A stretch of DNA of 64,000 bases. Source: Gnetum montanum (Eukaryota > Streptophyta > Gnetopsida > Gnetales > Gnetaceae). Below the pieces are notes generated by a model. The model was not told the DNA's origin. It worked only from the letters and a program-made list of their open reading frames with translations, and ran no database searches. Where the stretch lies: assembly GCA_015680685.1 (NCBI GenBank), contig MNCI01003648.1, forward strand, positions 117,483 to 181,482. The letters are read 5' to 3'. Below are positions 20,829-32,737 of the stretch, one piece after another. The first letter of the stretch is position 1, and each line of letters opens with the position of its first letter. The translations under genes and the position numbers were made by a program.

Positions 20829-23160
20829 ATGGCTTCTTCTCATATAAAGGGATCACCATTCCATGTTAATGAATCCAATCAACAGTAGCATATGACTAAA
20901 AAGACTACTAGTGAGAAGCCTCAACAACTACAAGTAGTCTATGGACATCTAGATCCCAATCATCTAAATTTCACTGTCATTCTCTATCAATATGAATAGT
21001 TATGCTAGAGGGATATGGAGGGTAATATTCTATTACCTCTCGATCAGTCATTTCCTAATGTGCTTATGGTGAATCTCATAAAGTTGAAAATTGAATCAAC
21101 AAGTCTAAAGTATGAGGTAATAGACCATACCTCTAGAGGCTATCAACCCTTTGAAGCACAACTTAGAAAGGATCTGCACATGGAGACACATCAAGAAGCC
21201 TCCAAAGGCAAAAGCATCCCATCACCATTATTTTTGCAATTGCAAAAAGAGGACTCTAATTTCTTCTTAAGATTGTCTTAGTACATAGATTCTTCTCCTT
21301 TTGTGAAGGACAATACCCTTTACCAAAGGTTGTAATCAACCTGGGAAAATAATTAAGGTGAGAAGAGGATAGAGTGGACATCAAAGGATAGATCTCCTAG
21401 TCATTCATCAAAAGAAAAGAAGAAGGATAAAGACAAGAAGAAAGATTAGGTAAAGGACCAAAAAAGAAGGACTAGTCGACACCATTCTCATAGTCCTCCA
21501 CCTTCATAATCCTCCTCATCATCCAACTCTAAATGAAAGAGCTAGAGCTGAGACAAAAGAATAAATTATGAAGATAAAGATGGGGATGATAAAAAAATTC
21601 TAGTGTGATGAAGGAACCTAGCAGCATAGACAACTACAAGAGGAAGAGAATCATCATTGGGAGAGAAGGCACAACAAGACTCATCATAAGAGGAATGAGA
21701 ATGATGGGGGCCATTATAAACATGCAAATTATGATGAGACATTATTGAATATCAAAAACATGCTTAATTTTTTGGAAGTAGTTAGAATTCCCACTAGGCA
21801 TTAGAAGGATAACAAGATTAAAAGTTTGGATATAAATAATATCCCCAAGTTTGAAAAGGGATATAATGCTAATCCATAGCATCATTTACAAGCTTTTCAT
21901 GATGCTCATGCCTTACAAAATATCGAGAATAAGAGTAGAAGTTAAAATTATTTCCAATGAAACTTATCACAGAAGTAGAAAGTTGGTACTAGTCCTTGGA
22001 ACTCAAATCCGTTTGTAGGTAGAGTACAATGGTGGAGTTATTTAACAACAAGTACCAAATGTACTCCTAAGTGTTCAACTTGAGGAAATATATCCAAATA
22101 TTAAAGTAAGGGAATCATAAACCCTTGGATGCGGCCTTGGTTAGGTACTACTCTCTCTTGCACTAATTCCTAGGCAATGGATTTTCTCAAAGAAAGCAAC
22201 TTTGTCACATTATAGATGGGCTCTGAAACAAAACTAGAGAAACTCTTGGGATATATGCCCAAGGAAGACTTTTGGAGATTAGAGCATATCATATCCAAAG
22301 ATGAATTGGTCAAGTGGAAAAAGAAGAAGAAGAGCTAAAAAATAGAGAAAGTGTAGAGGAGTATAATAGGAATCCCTCCAATTACAAAAGGGAGGTGCAT
22401 TTCTATGATTTAGAGAAGGAATCACTACTAGATGAAGTGGTGTAAAGGAAAACCTTACTAATCCAAAAATATATTACTGAAATATTGGTTAAGGTGGATA
22501 AAATGTGGAATTCTTTGGATGTGAAGTTCTAAATGACTCTCAAAATCGTGGAGGAGAAGATAGAGCATGGTAGTAGCGATAAAAGGAGAAGAAAAGATAC
22601 AAGCATGAATCACTATTAGCAGAAAGGTAAGGCTACAATAATTGAGAAGGTTGCAGATTCAAAAATAGATGGTGGTGAATGTGAAATTTTTAAATATGAA
22701 CATCCCAAGGGATGTTACCCTATAGTATCATATCTACAAGAATCTAGGGTATACATGTTGAATTCGAAATTGGCAAGGAAGCAACCACTCAAGAGATTGC
22801 CTTATCCACAAGGCAATTATAGACAATAGTTCTACCAAACATAGCATTATCCAAGTGAAGTGTCATCTCAACTTCAAGAGCAATATCAACAATGCTAAAA
22901 CCCATAGTCATGGGGGATGCCATCACCACAATAGCAATATCCTTACTAACAGCTTGATCCTTATGGATATTATGTTCAGCAGCCTATGTCTCCTCATGAA
23001 TCTACAAGATACACTTCCTTCTCTCATCACTACTATCCTTTAGAATATCATCAAACCCCTACTTGAAAAATTGAGTCTCCCTCTAATTATCATCCTTTGT
23101 ATCCATCACCTCACCTTACACCTTCTAACACCACTCCCTTACCACCTACATCATCAAGAG
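20829..23160 (+). pseudogene. E2 gag relic
   Basis: Start chosen at ATG 20829 (MASSHIKGSPFHV), collinear with the E1 start. The N-terminal part includes ILLPLDQSFPNVLMVNLIK, then a charged Lys/Arg/Ser/Glu-rich linker (21350-21720), the gag core from about 21770 (NIPKFEKGYNANP; LQAFHDAHALQNIENK) and a capsid segment near 21990-22170. A zinc-knuckle relic at about 22680-22715 reads CEIFKYEHPKGC, where the second Cys of E1's CEICQYDHPKGC is Phe. The C-terminal part is Gln/Pro-rich. Many in-frame stops. Confidence 0.85.
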
Positions 23161-23459
23161 AAGGGAAAATTCCATCATAACCATAGCAATGAAATTCCAC
23201 AAGGGCAATACACTTATAGTTGAATGATCACTTGAGTAGCTCTAAGCATAACCTTGAAAGAGGGATTTCTTCAAGCCAAACAATCCACAAAAACTCTCAC
23301 AGATAGCCATGGCTGCTAACCTTGCATCAACTACTTCTAGAATTACCCTTGAGCCTCCTTCAAACCAAACATCCACCAATGTGTATACCATCATGTTGAT
23401 CCATGAAGTCATAGATTAGATCACGATAGGTCACCATTCCAACAAACAATCTAATCCTA

Positions 23460-23880
23460 GGAGTCCTGTCATCTATTTGTAAATTGTAGGAAATTATCCA
23501 TGCAAGGCTCTATTGGATTCAAGTTCTAGGGTAAACTTACTTTTTCAAAAGATGTATAAGGCCTAGAACATGCCTCCACTAAAGAAATGCAACATCAAGT
23601 TAGAATTTGTGGCTCATTCCATCACTATTTCTTTGAGGTTGGTGGAGGACATTATGACTGCTATTTATAGTTGGTCATACCTAGTAGATTTCCTAGTGAT
23701 CCACATGGATAAATACAAAGGAAACTTTTCTATTATCATGAGAAGGACTTGGCTCAGTACCATTAAAGCAAAGATGATGATCAAAGAACTTTCCTTAGAA
23801 ATGTTTAAGGAAAGCTTGAGAAAAAGTGGAATTCTATGCATTGCATACAATGACATAGGATGCCATCACATGCAAATAAT
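23460..23880 (+). pseudogene. E2 protease relic
   Basis: ALLDSSSRVNLLFQKMYKA at about 23510-23566 is the retropepsin active site with the triad D-S-G changed to D-S-S. The open stretch 23570-23899 continues with LEFVAHSITISLRLVEDIM and FSIIMRRTWLSTI, matching the E1 protease C-terminal region. The changed Gly would disable the enzyme. Confidence 0.85.
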
Positions 23881-24019
23881 ATGGACCATGAAAAGCTAAC
23901 CATCACAACATATAGTACATGTTCCAAATCATCCAATATTCAAAGATTCCTACATGCAGTAACCACAAAATAGGAAGGTACCCAGTGGCTAACATTAAAA
24001 TAATCATTGTGAATTAACA

Positions 24020-25060
24020 ATATACATGGAACCAATGGAGCTCTTCACAAGTGCTTACATAGATAACATGAATGGAATAGAGATAATCCATAATCAACTC
24101 TTCCATAAAAATGAAGAAACAAATTGGAGAAAGTTGGAAATCCCTTATGATTTCAAGCAAGAGCTCTTTGAACTGAAGGCTTTACCAGAACCATTAGAAT
24201 ATGCTTTTCATAATAATGACAAGTTGGTAATAATTAATGTCAATATTGCCAAAGACCAAAAATAGAAGTTGCTAATAGTAGTAAAAAATGGTCAATAGTC
24301 TTTGTATGGTCATATCATAAGCTAACAAGGATAGATCTATAGATATGCAAGCATCGAATCTATACAAATCCCTGTATCAAGCCAAAGAGGTAGTTGTAAA
24401 GGAGATTGAATCCTAAGCTTAAGTAAGTTATTAAAGCTGAAGTTGAACAACTTCATAAGGTAGGATTCATCTATCCTATAGCAGATAGTGAATGGGTGAG
24501 CTGACTCATGATTATGCCAAAGAAACAAGGAAAATGGAGAATCTATAAAGACTTCCAATTGTTAAATATGGTAACATTTAAGGATCATTTCCCATTGCCA
24601 TTTGTGGACTAGGTGCTAGATATAATTGCAAGGCATAACTACTACAATTTTCTGCATGGTTATAGTGGTTATAACCAAATCTAGATAACATTAGGAGATC
24701 AAGCCAAGATGACTTTCACAAGTCTTTGGAAGACTTTTACATATAAGAAGATTCCCTTTGGCCTATGCAATGCCCCTACAACTTTCCAATGCCTTAAGCT
24801 TAATATTTTTTAGTAATAAAGTAGTAGTGGTATGGAAGTTTTCATGGATGACTTCTCCACCTATGGTACCAACTTTAAGCAAGCCTTGGACCATTTGGAG
24901 TATGTGCTAAAGTGCTATGTAGAGATAAACTTGCGGCTCAACTAGCAAAAAAGCCATTTGATGGTCCAAGAAGTCATAGTCTTGGGGAATCATATTTCAG
25001 GAAAAAGGATTAAAGTGGACTTGAAGAAAGAATGAGTGATCTAAGGAATTACTAGATAAC
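24020..25060 (+). pseudogene. E2 reverse transcriptase relic
   Basis: Contains the pre-RT segment (YDFKQELFELKALPEPLEYAF, about 24150-24210) and RT blocks: GFIYPIADSEW, MPKKQGKWRIYKDF, a FLHGYSGYNQI block and IPFGLCNAPTTFQ, with an intact catalytic VFMDDFSTYG near 24839-24868. Stops interrupt. Collinear with E1 RT and lacking the 43-bp duplication seen there at 49339-49425. Confidence 0.9.
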
Positions 25061-25680
25061 CTCAAACTATAAAAGATGTGAGGTCATTTCTTAAACATAG
25101 TGGTTACTATAGGCACTTCATTGAAACTTTCTCTAAAATTTTCAAACCACTAGTAGAGATTACAAAGAAGGATGCACCTTTTAACTAAGAAATGTGAATA
25201 AGCATTCCAATAGTTAAAGCAAAAGATCATAGAAATTCCCATTCTAGATGTTCCAAATTGTTCTAAACCATTCTACATAATGACATATGTATCCAATTAT
25301 GCATTGGAGGTGGTACTTATACATTGGATGATTAAAAGCATCCATATGACATCCACTATGCAAGCAGAAGTATTGTTGATGCATAACTAAATTACACCAT
25401 CATTGAAAAGGATCTCATGGTGGTGTTGTTTTCCTTGGAAAAATTCAAGCATGGTGTGCATGGATATCAAATATTTGTGCACACTAACCACAGTGCTATT
25501 CATTTCTTGATGAATAAGCTAGTTATGTGTCCATGTGTCATATTGTGACTAGTGATTTTGTAGGCATTTAATCTGACCATGGCGGATTGGAAAGAAACTC
25601 AGAACATGATTTTCGATCACTTATCTCAATTATGATGGAATAGTAAAGAGGATGAGAAGTCTTTATCTGATCAATTTTTA
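25061..25680 (+). pseudogene. E2 RNase H relic
   Basis: Blocks VRSFLKHSGYYRHFIETFSK (connection), IMTYVSNYALEVVL, HYASRSIVDA-like, LNYTIIEKDLMVVLFSLEKF and a decayed HTNHSAIHFLMN segment occur in order and match E1. Frameshifts at several points. Confidence 0.88.
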
Positions 25681-25689
25681 AATGAACTT

Positions 25690-26690
25690 CTCTTTGCTAA
25701 ATCCATTAATGTTCAAGAGCCTAGGGGTACCAATTTTTATCATGAGTTCCTATCCTATCTTCTTATACAAGAGATCCTAGCTAAATGGAGCAATAAGAAG
25801 AAATAGCAGTTTCTTCATCAATTCAAGTACTACATGGAAATACAAGGCAATGTTTATAAGGTTAGTATCGACGGCTTCGTTCGATGATGTTTACCTTATG
25901 ATGATCACTTGCACATCCTCTAAGATGTTCATGAGGGTCCTTATGTGGGCCACTACACTAGAAGGAGGATGGTTAAGAATATTCTCATGGCATGATACTT
26001 CTACCCAATGATCTTCATGGATGCTCACCATTTTTATTGTTCATGCAAGCCCTAGCAATGTGATGGAGGAATGACTATACAAATGGAAGAGTCTCAATAA
26101 TAGATCTAATCACTAGAGCCTTTTGACCTCTAGGGCATTAACTTCATGAGATCCATTACTTCCATGTCAAATAGGAAGGCTTACATCATTGTTACTATTG
26201 ACTACTACACCAAGTGGGTCGAAGCTAAAATGGTATTAGAATATACATCTACTACTGTAGCTCAATTTGTACAACAATAGCTGGTAAATAAGTTTGGTGT
26301 GCCTATAGCACTCATTTTTCATGAGTTAGTGTTACCAAAACTTCCAATCTAGGCCAAACTTTATACACTTATAATAGCTTGTGAACTTAACCTCAACATT
26401 AATCTAGCACAAAAAAAATGACTAATGATACTTAATGTGCTAGATGAGAATCAACAAGTATTTTCGATGATGAATGAAGTACATAAGGCACACTTCAAAC
26501 AATGTCATGATGTATGGATACAAAGAGTTAAATTCTAACCTAGCGCTAAGATTCTTTACTAGAATCCTATGCATGTGCCACAACACACTAAGTTTCAAAC
26601 ATTATGGGAAGGATCTCACACCATAATGCAACTTTTCCTTTTGGATCCATGACCATCTACCACCCATCAAGCTCTCACAAATGTCTATTG
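25690..26690 (+). pseudogene. E2 integrase relic
   Basis: An HHCC-like zinc segment lies about 25925-26060 (DVHEGPYVGHYTRRRM at 25927; a broken CKP-stop-QCDGG near 26046). The first catalytic Asp block reads GINFMRS (Asp to Asn) near 26138, followed by AYIIVTIDYYTKWVEAK. The region of the second Asp is disrupted near 26320, and part of the core after it is missing compared with E1. The C-terminal region (HVPQHTKFQTLWEGSHTI) ends near 26690. No chromodomain. Confidence 0.85.
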
Positions 26691-26699
26691 ATCAACAAA

Positions 26700-28783
26700 T
26701 AATAAATTATGTCATTCCTAGAACTCAAAGTAACCAACAACACTAACACCTCTACACCAGAACAAGTTCACTCCATTTTTCAAATATCCTCCCCTCAACA
26801 TAGTTGGGGGGATATGGCCATTCATACTAAAACCTTGATGAGGCTAACCAATATTTCATCTATTTTATTTTCACTATTATTTATATGTTTTCCATTTTCT
26901 TGCATATTTTCTTATTTATTTTATATATTTTAAATTTTCTTTTTTCTTTTATTAATTTCATTTAGTTTTATTGGAAATCTTGAATTTTGTTATTACTACT
27001 GTAATTCTATCAAGTATTAAAAGAAGCTATCATTATTATGATTTGTTAAATAAAATACCAATTTTTATCTTTGAATTATGTTCTCTACTAACACTTTGTC
27101 AATTTTCTAGTGGTATTAGGCATTGAGATCATGACATTCATCCGTTCCATCTATTTCATAGAAAATCAGTATCCTAGAAGCATAAGGTTCTTTCACATTA
27201 AAACTTAACAATTAATCAATAATCATGATGTGCAATGAATAGGAAAGGACCAAGTGGGAATGAAATAGATGTGACCTTAAGGAGATTTGATATGGTTTCT
27301 CTCAACATCATTCTTAAGTTCTATAAAATTTCACTGATATATCATCACTCATGCTATTGACCATAAAAGGAAGCATGTCATTGCATGGTGTGGCTTCCAT
27401 GAAAAGAACAGAATAAACAAACAAACATAGAAATTCAAAGCACATCCCTTACACTTAATAATGAGCTACAAGGACTAGTTATGGGACTAGAAAGACATGT
27501 TACCCATGCTTGAAGGCACCCGTCTAACTAAGGCCCTCTCTATTTTCTTCTTCTCTTGAAATGATGGTTATCCTTTGGGGTTGTCCTAGACTTTTGATTA
27601 ATGTGAAGAGGGTATATGTTAATACAAGGTCACTAAAAGTAGAATGGGCATGATCCTAACCTAGAACGAATCACTAGTAGATCATCTAATCACATTTTTT
27701 CACCAAGAATCTCATGTGTCTAAGATGTCAATTATCTCTTCCACATTCTCTCTCCATCATTCATTTACCACCTCACTAGCTCCTACCATAGGAAATTGTT
27801 CAGTTTTGCTTCTAGAGCATATAACCCTTGGACAATTTCGTCCATTTGTATGGGATTTAACTTAAATCAATCATTCATCATCCTTTGGGCCCATAGATCC
27901 CTTGCAATGAAGGTATGCAATGATATAATAGGCATATGCCTACTTTGTGGAGGATCCACTTGCATCCCTTTGGTCTAACTTATGATAAATTCCCTACCAT
28001 GAATTACTTGTTTGATTAATTATTTTGGTAGCATCAAAAATATCTAGTTTTTCTCTATTTGGCTTCATAAACTCATCCAAATCTCTTTGATTTGATTCTT
28101 CTAAGCTAAACCTATCCTCTTTCATGTTGTTATCACCCTTCTCTATGTCTTTTGCTCTCATTTTTCTCTTGCTATGTTTCAAAACTTGTCCAAAATTTCT
28201 ATGATCCATAATGAGAAAAATAGCTAAGAATAGCTACGTTGATGCTGCCCCATTGACAAAATGGAATGAGTTAATTCTGCCCCATCAATGTATCCTATTA
28301 ATGTAATATAAAAAATCTATATATACACATGACACTTGGCTTATTTTCTATGATTTTCCAACAAAGTTAAAGGATTTTTTGTAGGTTTTTTAAAGTCCAA
28401 AAACCTTCCAAACCTCATAACTCATACAATGCTTATCCTATTTCATCCATTTTACAACCCTTGAACTACCAAAGGTAAGATTTACGTCATGGGGGACACA
28501 AACCTTTAGTTTATCTCAAAACATTTTTCTAACTCCCCATGGTTAACACATTAAAAAAGTATTAAATTAATCATCATTAAGGGTTAAGTCCAACAAATAA
28601 ACTTCGATAGCTAAAGAATAAAATAATATTAAAATAATAAACCTAGCCATGATCACAAACAAGCACTTAAATGAACTCTTAACACCTGATAACTAAACAT
28701 AACCTAATCTAACAAGAAAGGTATTCAAATAATTAGAGGTAATGAACTAAAAAGCTGATCATGGGTCATGTTTGTAATCATAG
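26700..28783 (+). other. E2 post-pol non-coding region
   Basis: Purine-rich box TTGGGGGGATATGGCCA (26804-26820), then a T-rich stretch, then conserved blocks at 27383-27460 (GCATGGTGTGG ... ATTCAAAGCACATCCCTT) and 27890-27975 (CTTTGTGGAGGATCCACTTG). The same blocks in the same order occur in E1 and E4, so this is conserved element sequence rather than random filler. No ORF is conserved through it with confidence. Confidence 0.75.
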
Positions 28784-31620
28784 ATGGCACCAAAATGAGG
28801 ATTGCAACCAGGAGAGCCATTGTAGCCTAGGGAAAAGCAACCTTGAGGAGGAAGGAGCCAACAACCACAACCCCAAGAGCAAGTAGCTGAGGTCACCCAT
28901 GCTACTAGATCTCTTTAGGAGGAACCCAAAGTAGAATCTATTAGGCAGATTCCCACTACAGAAATAGGCCAATCCTAGCATGATGAGGTTCCTAGGCCAA
29001 GGCCTAACCTAGAGATCACCCTAATGGAGGCCTATTTGGAATGCATCAAGACCACAAAGGCCCAAAGTTCCATCCTCTAAGAACTAAAATTTGGAAACTT
29101 CTTGGAACTAATATCAAAGGAGATCTTGACACAACTATAGAAATCTAACTTGTGGCCTCATTCTCTCTAATAATGGAGAATGATACATGGGAAGACTTAC
29201 TTATTCTGGAACAATTGACAAGGAGATGTGTAGGTAAAGATCAAGGACATAATCATCTTCTATTTGGTTCAAGCCATAGCAAAGATCCTTGGGTTACCCA
29301 CCATAGGGAAAAAGTTGGTTGAAATATCAATGTAGGTGGAGCCAAAAGCTAAGGAGTGGATCCAACAATGCTACGAGGTGAACTACAAGGAGTATGGTGC
29401 TCTTTCAAAGGGAAAGAGATGATGTTTCAAGATTGCGGCCTATCACCTAAACCCAATAGAGAAATCTAGTAAGGTGACAACCTTTTCCACTAGGGCATGC
29501 GCTGCTCTAAGCAGAAAATTCCCAGTCAACCTACCCCAACTCATTTTCCTAAAGATTAAAAAATTCTCCAAGGAAAATAAGAAGGGTAGGAAGACACTGC
29601 CCTTTTGATGTCTAATCTACAAACTATGAAAAATGGAAGAAATAGCTTGCTACTTAAACAACATGGTCCACTACACCCTTGTTGCATCTTGGTAGGAGAT
29701 GATGAAGGATAAGGCAGCGGTAAAGTTTCAAGAAGAAGAGCAGCCACCACCACCACCTACAATCTCAAAGACTACACCAAAGATGCTCATAACTACCAAA
29801 TGACTTAGAAAAATTTGAGAGCAACAACTATAGTAACATTACGGCTCTGCAAGTGATGGAAAGTCATCTGTTTACCATCTAGCCATGAGCCATCTCAACA
29901 AGATTGCAAGGACCATTAGTTAGTTGGATAGTAAAATGGCCTCATTATTTTCCACACAAAAAAACTAGGTACCCACAAGGCCTAATCCAAGTGTGAGAGA
30001 GGTCACAATGTCCATCCTCAAACAAACATTTCTTAAGATCTTAGAAAATGTTGCAGCCTTTTCAATCATGTTGGAGGAAGATAAGGGGGAAACAGTCCTA
30101 GTACTACAACATAAGGGCTAGGAGATAGCAGTAGAGGTAGTGGCCAATAGAGTAGCAGAGGCCCTCAATGCTCTTGTGGTGTCTATACTAGACATCACTA
30201 CAACGACAGACATCAATGCATCTATAGAAGTAGGAAGTGATTGAATGATCATTGCCCAATATGAGTAGGTGTTAGAAAGATTGGTTGGAGCCAAGCAACT
30301 ACTTCTAAAGATCTTTGATCTTCTGGATGAAATCATCGCAAATCTAGAAGTACAAAGGGCAATCTATTGATTGCTAATGCACAAGCTAAGGAGGCCACTA
30401 TAATCAATCTATGATTGGACACCAAAGTTACTAAGTTGAAAGTCCATCTCTCTATCCCTACCATTCTCAAGCCAAAGCTTATACAAGATGAAGTTTTCCA
30501 ACAACTTCAACAAAAGTAATGAGTGACTGAGAATGCAAGGGAAATGATGATCTTCAATGCATCTTTATTAGAGGCTATGACCAACAACATTTATAAGGAC
30601 TTGTTGTAGGTTCACAAGAAGAACTTGTTCCTCACCAAGGACAATCACTGCTTGAGAGATGCTAAGCAATATAAGGACCAATTGGTCAAGTATATATGCC
30701 AATAGCATGAGCAACTTGCCAAAGTGAACTTGGATTTGAGAAGGATGAAAGTAGAAAACCATAATCTCTCAATGGAGAAGGTTTGTGCTCTTCACAAGAA
30801 GACTACAATTGACATAGCCACTTGGAAGAATAAGGTCCTAAAATTTAAACAAGTAAAGAATCATTATAGGGACTGGGTTGAATTACACAAAGAGATCAAT
30901 GAGAATGAAATAAAATTAGAAAAGGCAAAGATGAACAAGGACTTCCAGCAACTCCAACAAAGAGATAATGTACAATATCTCATCTTTGATAGACTGAATA
31001 CATATAATAAGGCAAAGATATGCCTGAAGAAGTTTTCAAATCAAGGAGATGATGGAGTACATGGAGCTTACCGACCTTCAATATCAAACTTGGCAATGCT
31101 AACAATGGGGAGGCCAAGATTAGAGTTGGAGAAGAAGGTTGTCAATTCCTACCTTCTCTATTAGATAGAATTCAAGATCCATAAAGAGATTATACAAAAG
31201 TTAGAAATAGCTGATGCAAAGCTTGAAGTTCTCAAAAGAAAATTCATTGACCAATGATTTATTGCTGAGAACCTAGCAAGAAGGATGAATGACTACCAGA
31301 AGCTACAAAACCTTGTAAAGATGTTCAACATTGAACTTTAGATATTTGAAGGCTCATTTATTAATGCGAATGAGATGTTTTCTTTGATGCCATACCCATG
31401 GAACATTCCTGCACCAATCCATATAGGCAAAGTGGCTTGGACCATGTATGATCCACAAACCAAAGAGGAAAAGATCAAAGTACTTCTAGATGTTTTCAAA
31501 CTTCTAGTGAAAGCAATGGTAGTAGCAAGATAGCCTTAGCCACCAATAACATCGACACGAGATGAAGCATCATCTGAGCCATAAGAGCCTCCACCTCCAT
31601 GCATAGTATGAAAGATCATT
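28784..31620 (+). pseudogene. Extra 3' ORF of E2 (env-position, coiled-coil protein relic)
   Basis: A single ancestral ORF of roughly 900 codons can be followed from ATG 28784 (MAPK then stop) through one main frame with about 25 stops and a few frame changes. N-terminal Pro/Gln-rich part; a middle globular part (29020-29700) with VKIKDIIIFYLVQAIAKILG, FSTRACAALSRKFPVNLPQL and TLPF-x-CLIYKL; a Pro tract (EEEQPPPPP) near 29735; then a long heptad-rich, Lys/Glu/Leu-rich coiled coil (about 30480-31350) and a C-terminal Pro-rich tail near 31540-31600. It sits between pol and the polypurine tract, where Athila elements carry an env-like ORF. The middle part resembles, from memory, the 'putative plant transposon protein' domain of Athila-type third ORFs; this is tentative. 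No signal peptide or clear transmembrane segment was seen. E1 lacks it entirely. Confidence 0.7.
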
Positions 31621-31838
31621 ATGCTTCCATCCATTCAACAGGTGCCTACTATAATTTTGTCTATGTGTTCAATTTTATTGTAAAGGGCACTCATTTTTTA
31701 AAAAACTATACAATCCAACACTCATAGTTAGTTAGAGTCAGTCTATCTATTTGTTTGTCAATAAATTCCATAGTTTCCCAAAATTTGTAAGAAACTTGAT
31801 CCTAATTTTGTTCACTCAAGGACGAGTTTTCAGTCAGT

Positions 31839-31848
31839 CATGGAGGTA
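31839..31848 (+). other. E2 polypurine tract
   Basis: CATGGAGGTA directly before the 3' LTR, equivalent to CATGGGGGTA in E1 and, on the minus strand, GTGGGGGTA in E4. Primes plus-strand DNA synthesis. Confidence 0.85.
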
Positions 31849-32732
31849 TGATGAACTATTAATAATACATGCTACATTGATGCATGCCCATCAATGTAGC
31901 CTCATCAACACATGCGAGGATGCATTGATGTAGGTATGTCAATGCTAATGCAATCATTGCCTGTATAAATGCACACAACCCTCACATTTATGGTACCTTT
32001 CGATCTTAGTCTTAGCTTAATTCTTACAATTTTAGCCTTCCAAAGTTATAATATTTTCCCTCTGAGTGCCCATAACATGGATGTATGAGATTGTACAAAA
32101 TTTTATTTGAATGCACATGTACCTAGACACATTTGCATGGATGGCAATAAAATAGAGATCTCCTATATCCATTGCAGCACTTAAGATAGTTTAATTCTAC
32201 CTTTCAGCACTTTACTTTACATGCAATTTAATTTTATGTTCTTAAGGAATTAATATTATTGTTCCTAAATAATGTGAGTATGACCATTTCGAGCATAAGG
32301 TATTAATGCTTTGTAATCCCAACAGTGGATACTTGGTGCATTGAGTAGTATACATTTGGTAACCTAGCAGCATTAATATCAGTTTAGGATGTATATGACA
32401 AATGGGAATAGATACTCTACATTAGGATAGTTAGTTAATGAAGTAGTTAATTATTTAATTAGTTTAATTATTAAATCTTCATTTAATCATCTAGCAAATA
32501 GGAGAAAAATAATTAAAAAACATTAAAATGAATATCTTATGTCTCAACCATACTTAACCATACACACTCTTTAACAAAAATGTGGATTAGGAAGATAATG
32601 ACTTACAACTGCACAATTCATTGTTTAGGAACATCAACAACTTAGGTAACTAAGTTCACAGAATTTGACCTAATCATGTATGAACACTTATGATTCATAT
32701 AGTTAGGCATAGGGACTACCCATCACTTATTA
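31849..32732 (+). repeat. E2 3' LTR
   Basis: 884 bp, TGATGAACTATT...CACTTATTA. U3 holds paired GCATTGATGCATG / CCCATCAATG / GCATTGATGTAGG motifs, then CTGTATAAATG as a TATA-like site near 31962. Confidence 0.92.
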
Positions 32733-32737
32733 AGATG

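Larger units (their letters stand above)
19818..32732 (+). mobile_element. Element E2: Athila-like Ty3/gypsy retrotransposon with extra ORF
   Basis: About 12.9 kb. Two homologous LTRs (19818-20668 and 31849-32732) flank a decayed tRNA-Asp-type primer site, gag, pol without chromodomain, a conserved non-coding 3' region, a 2.8 kb degenerate ORF absent from E1, and a purine-rich tract. Ends TGATGA...TTATTA (decayed CTCATCA). The near-perfect 5-bp target duplication shows that both ends belong to one insertion. Numerous stops make it inactive. PBS type, gag zinc-motif spacing and domain layout fit the Athila branch, in which a third ORF after pol is known. Confidence 0.92.
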
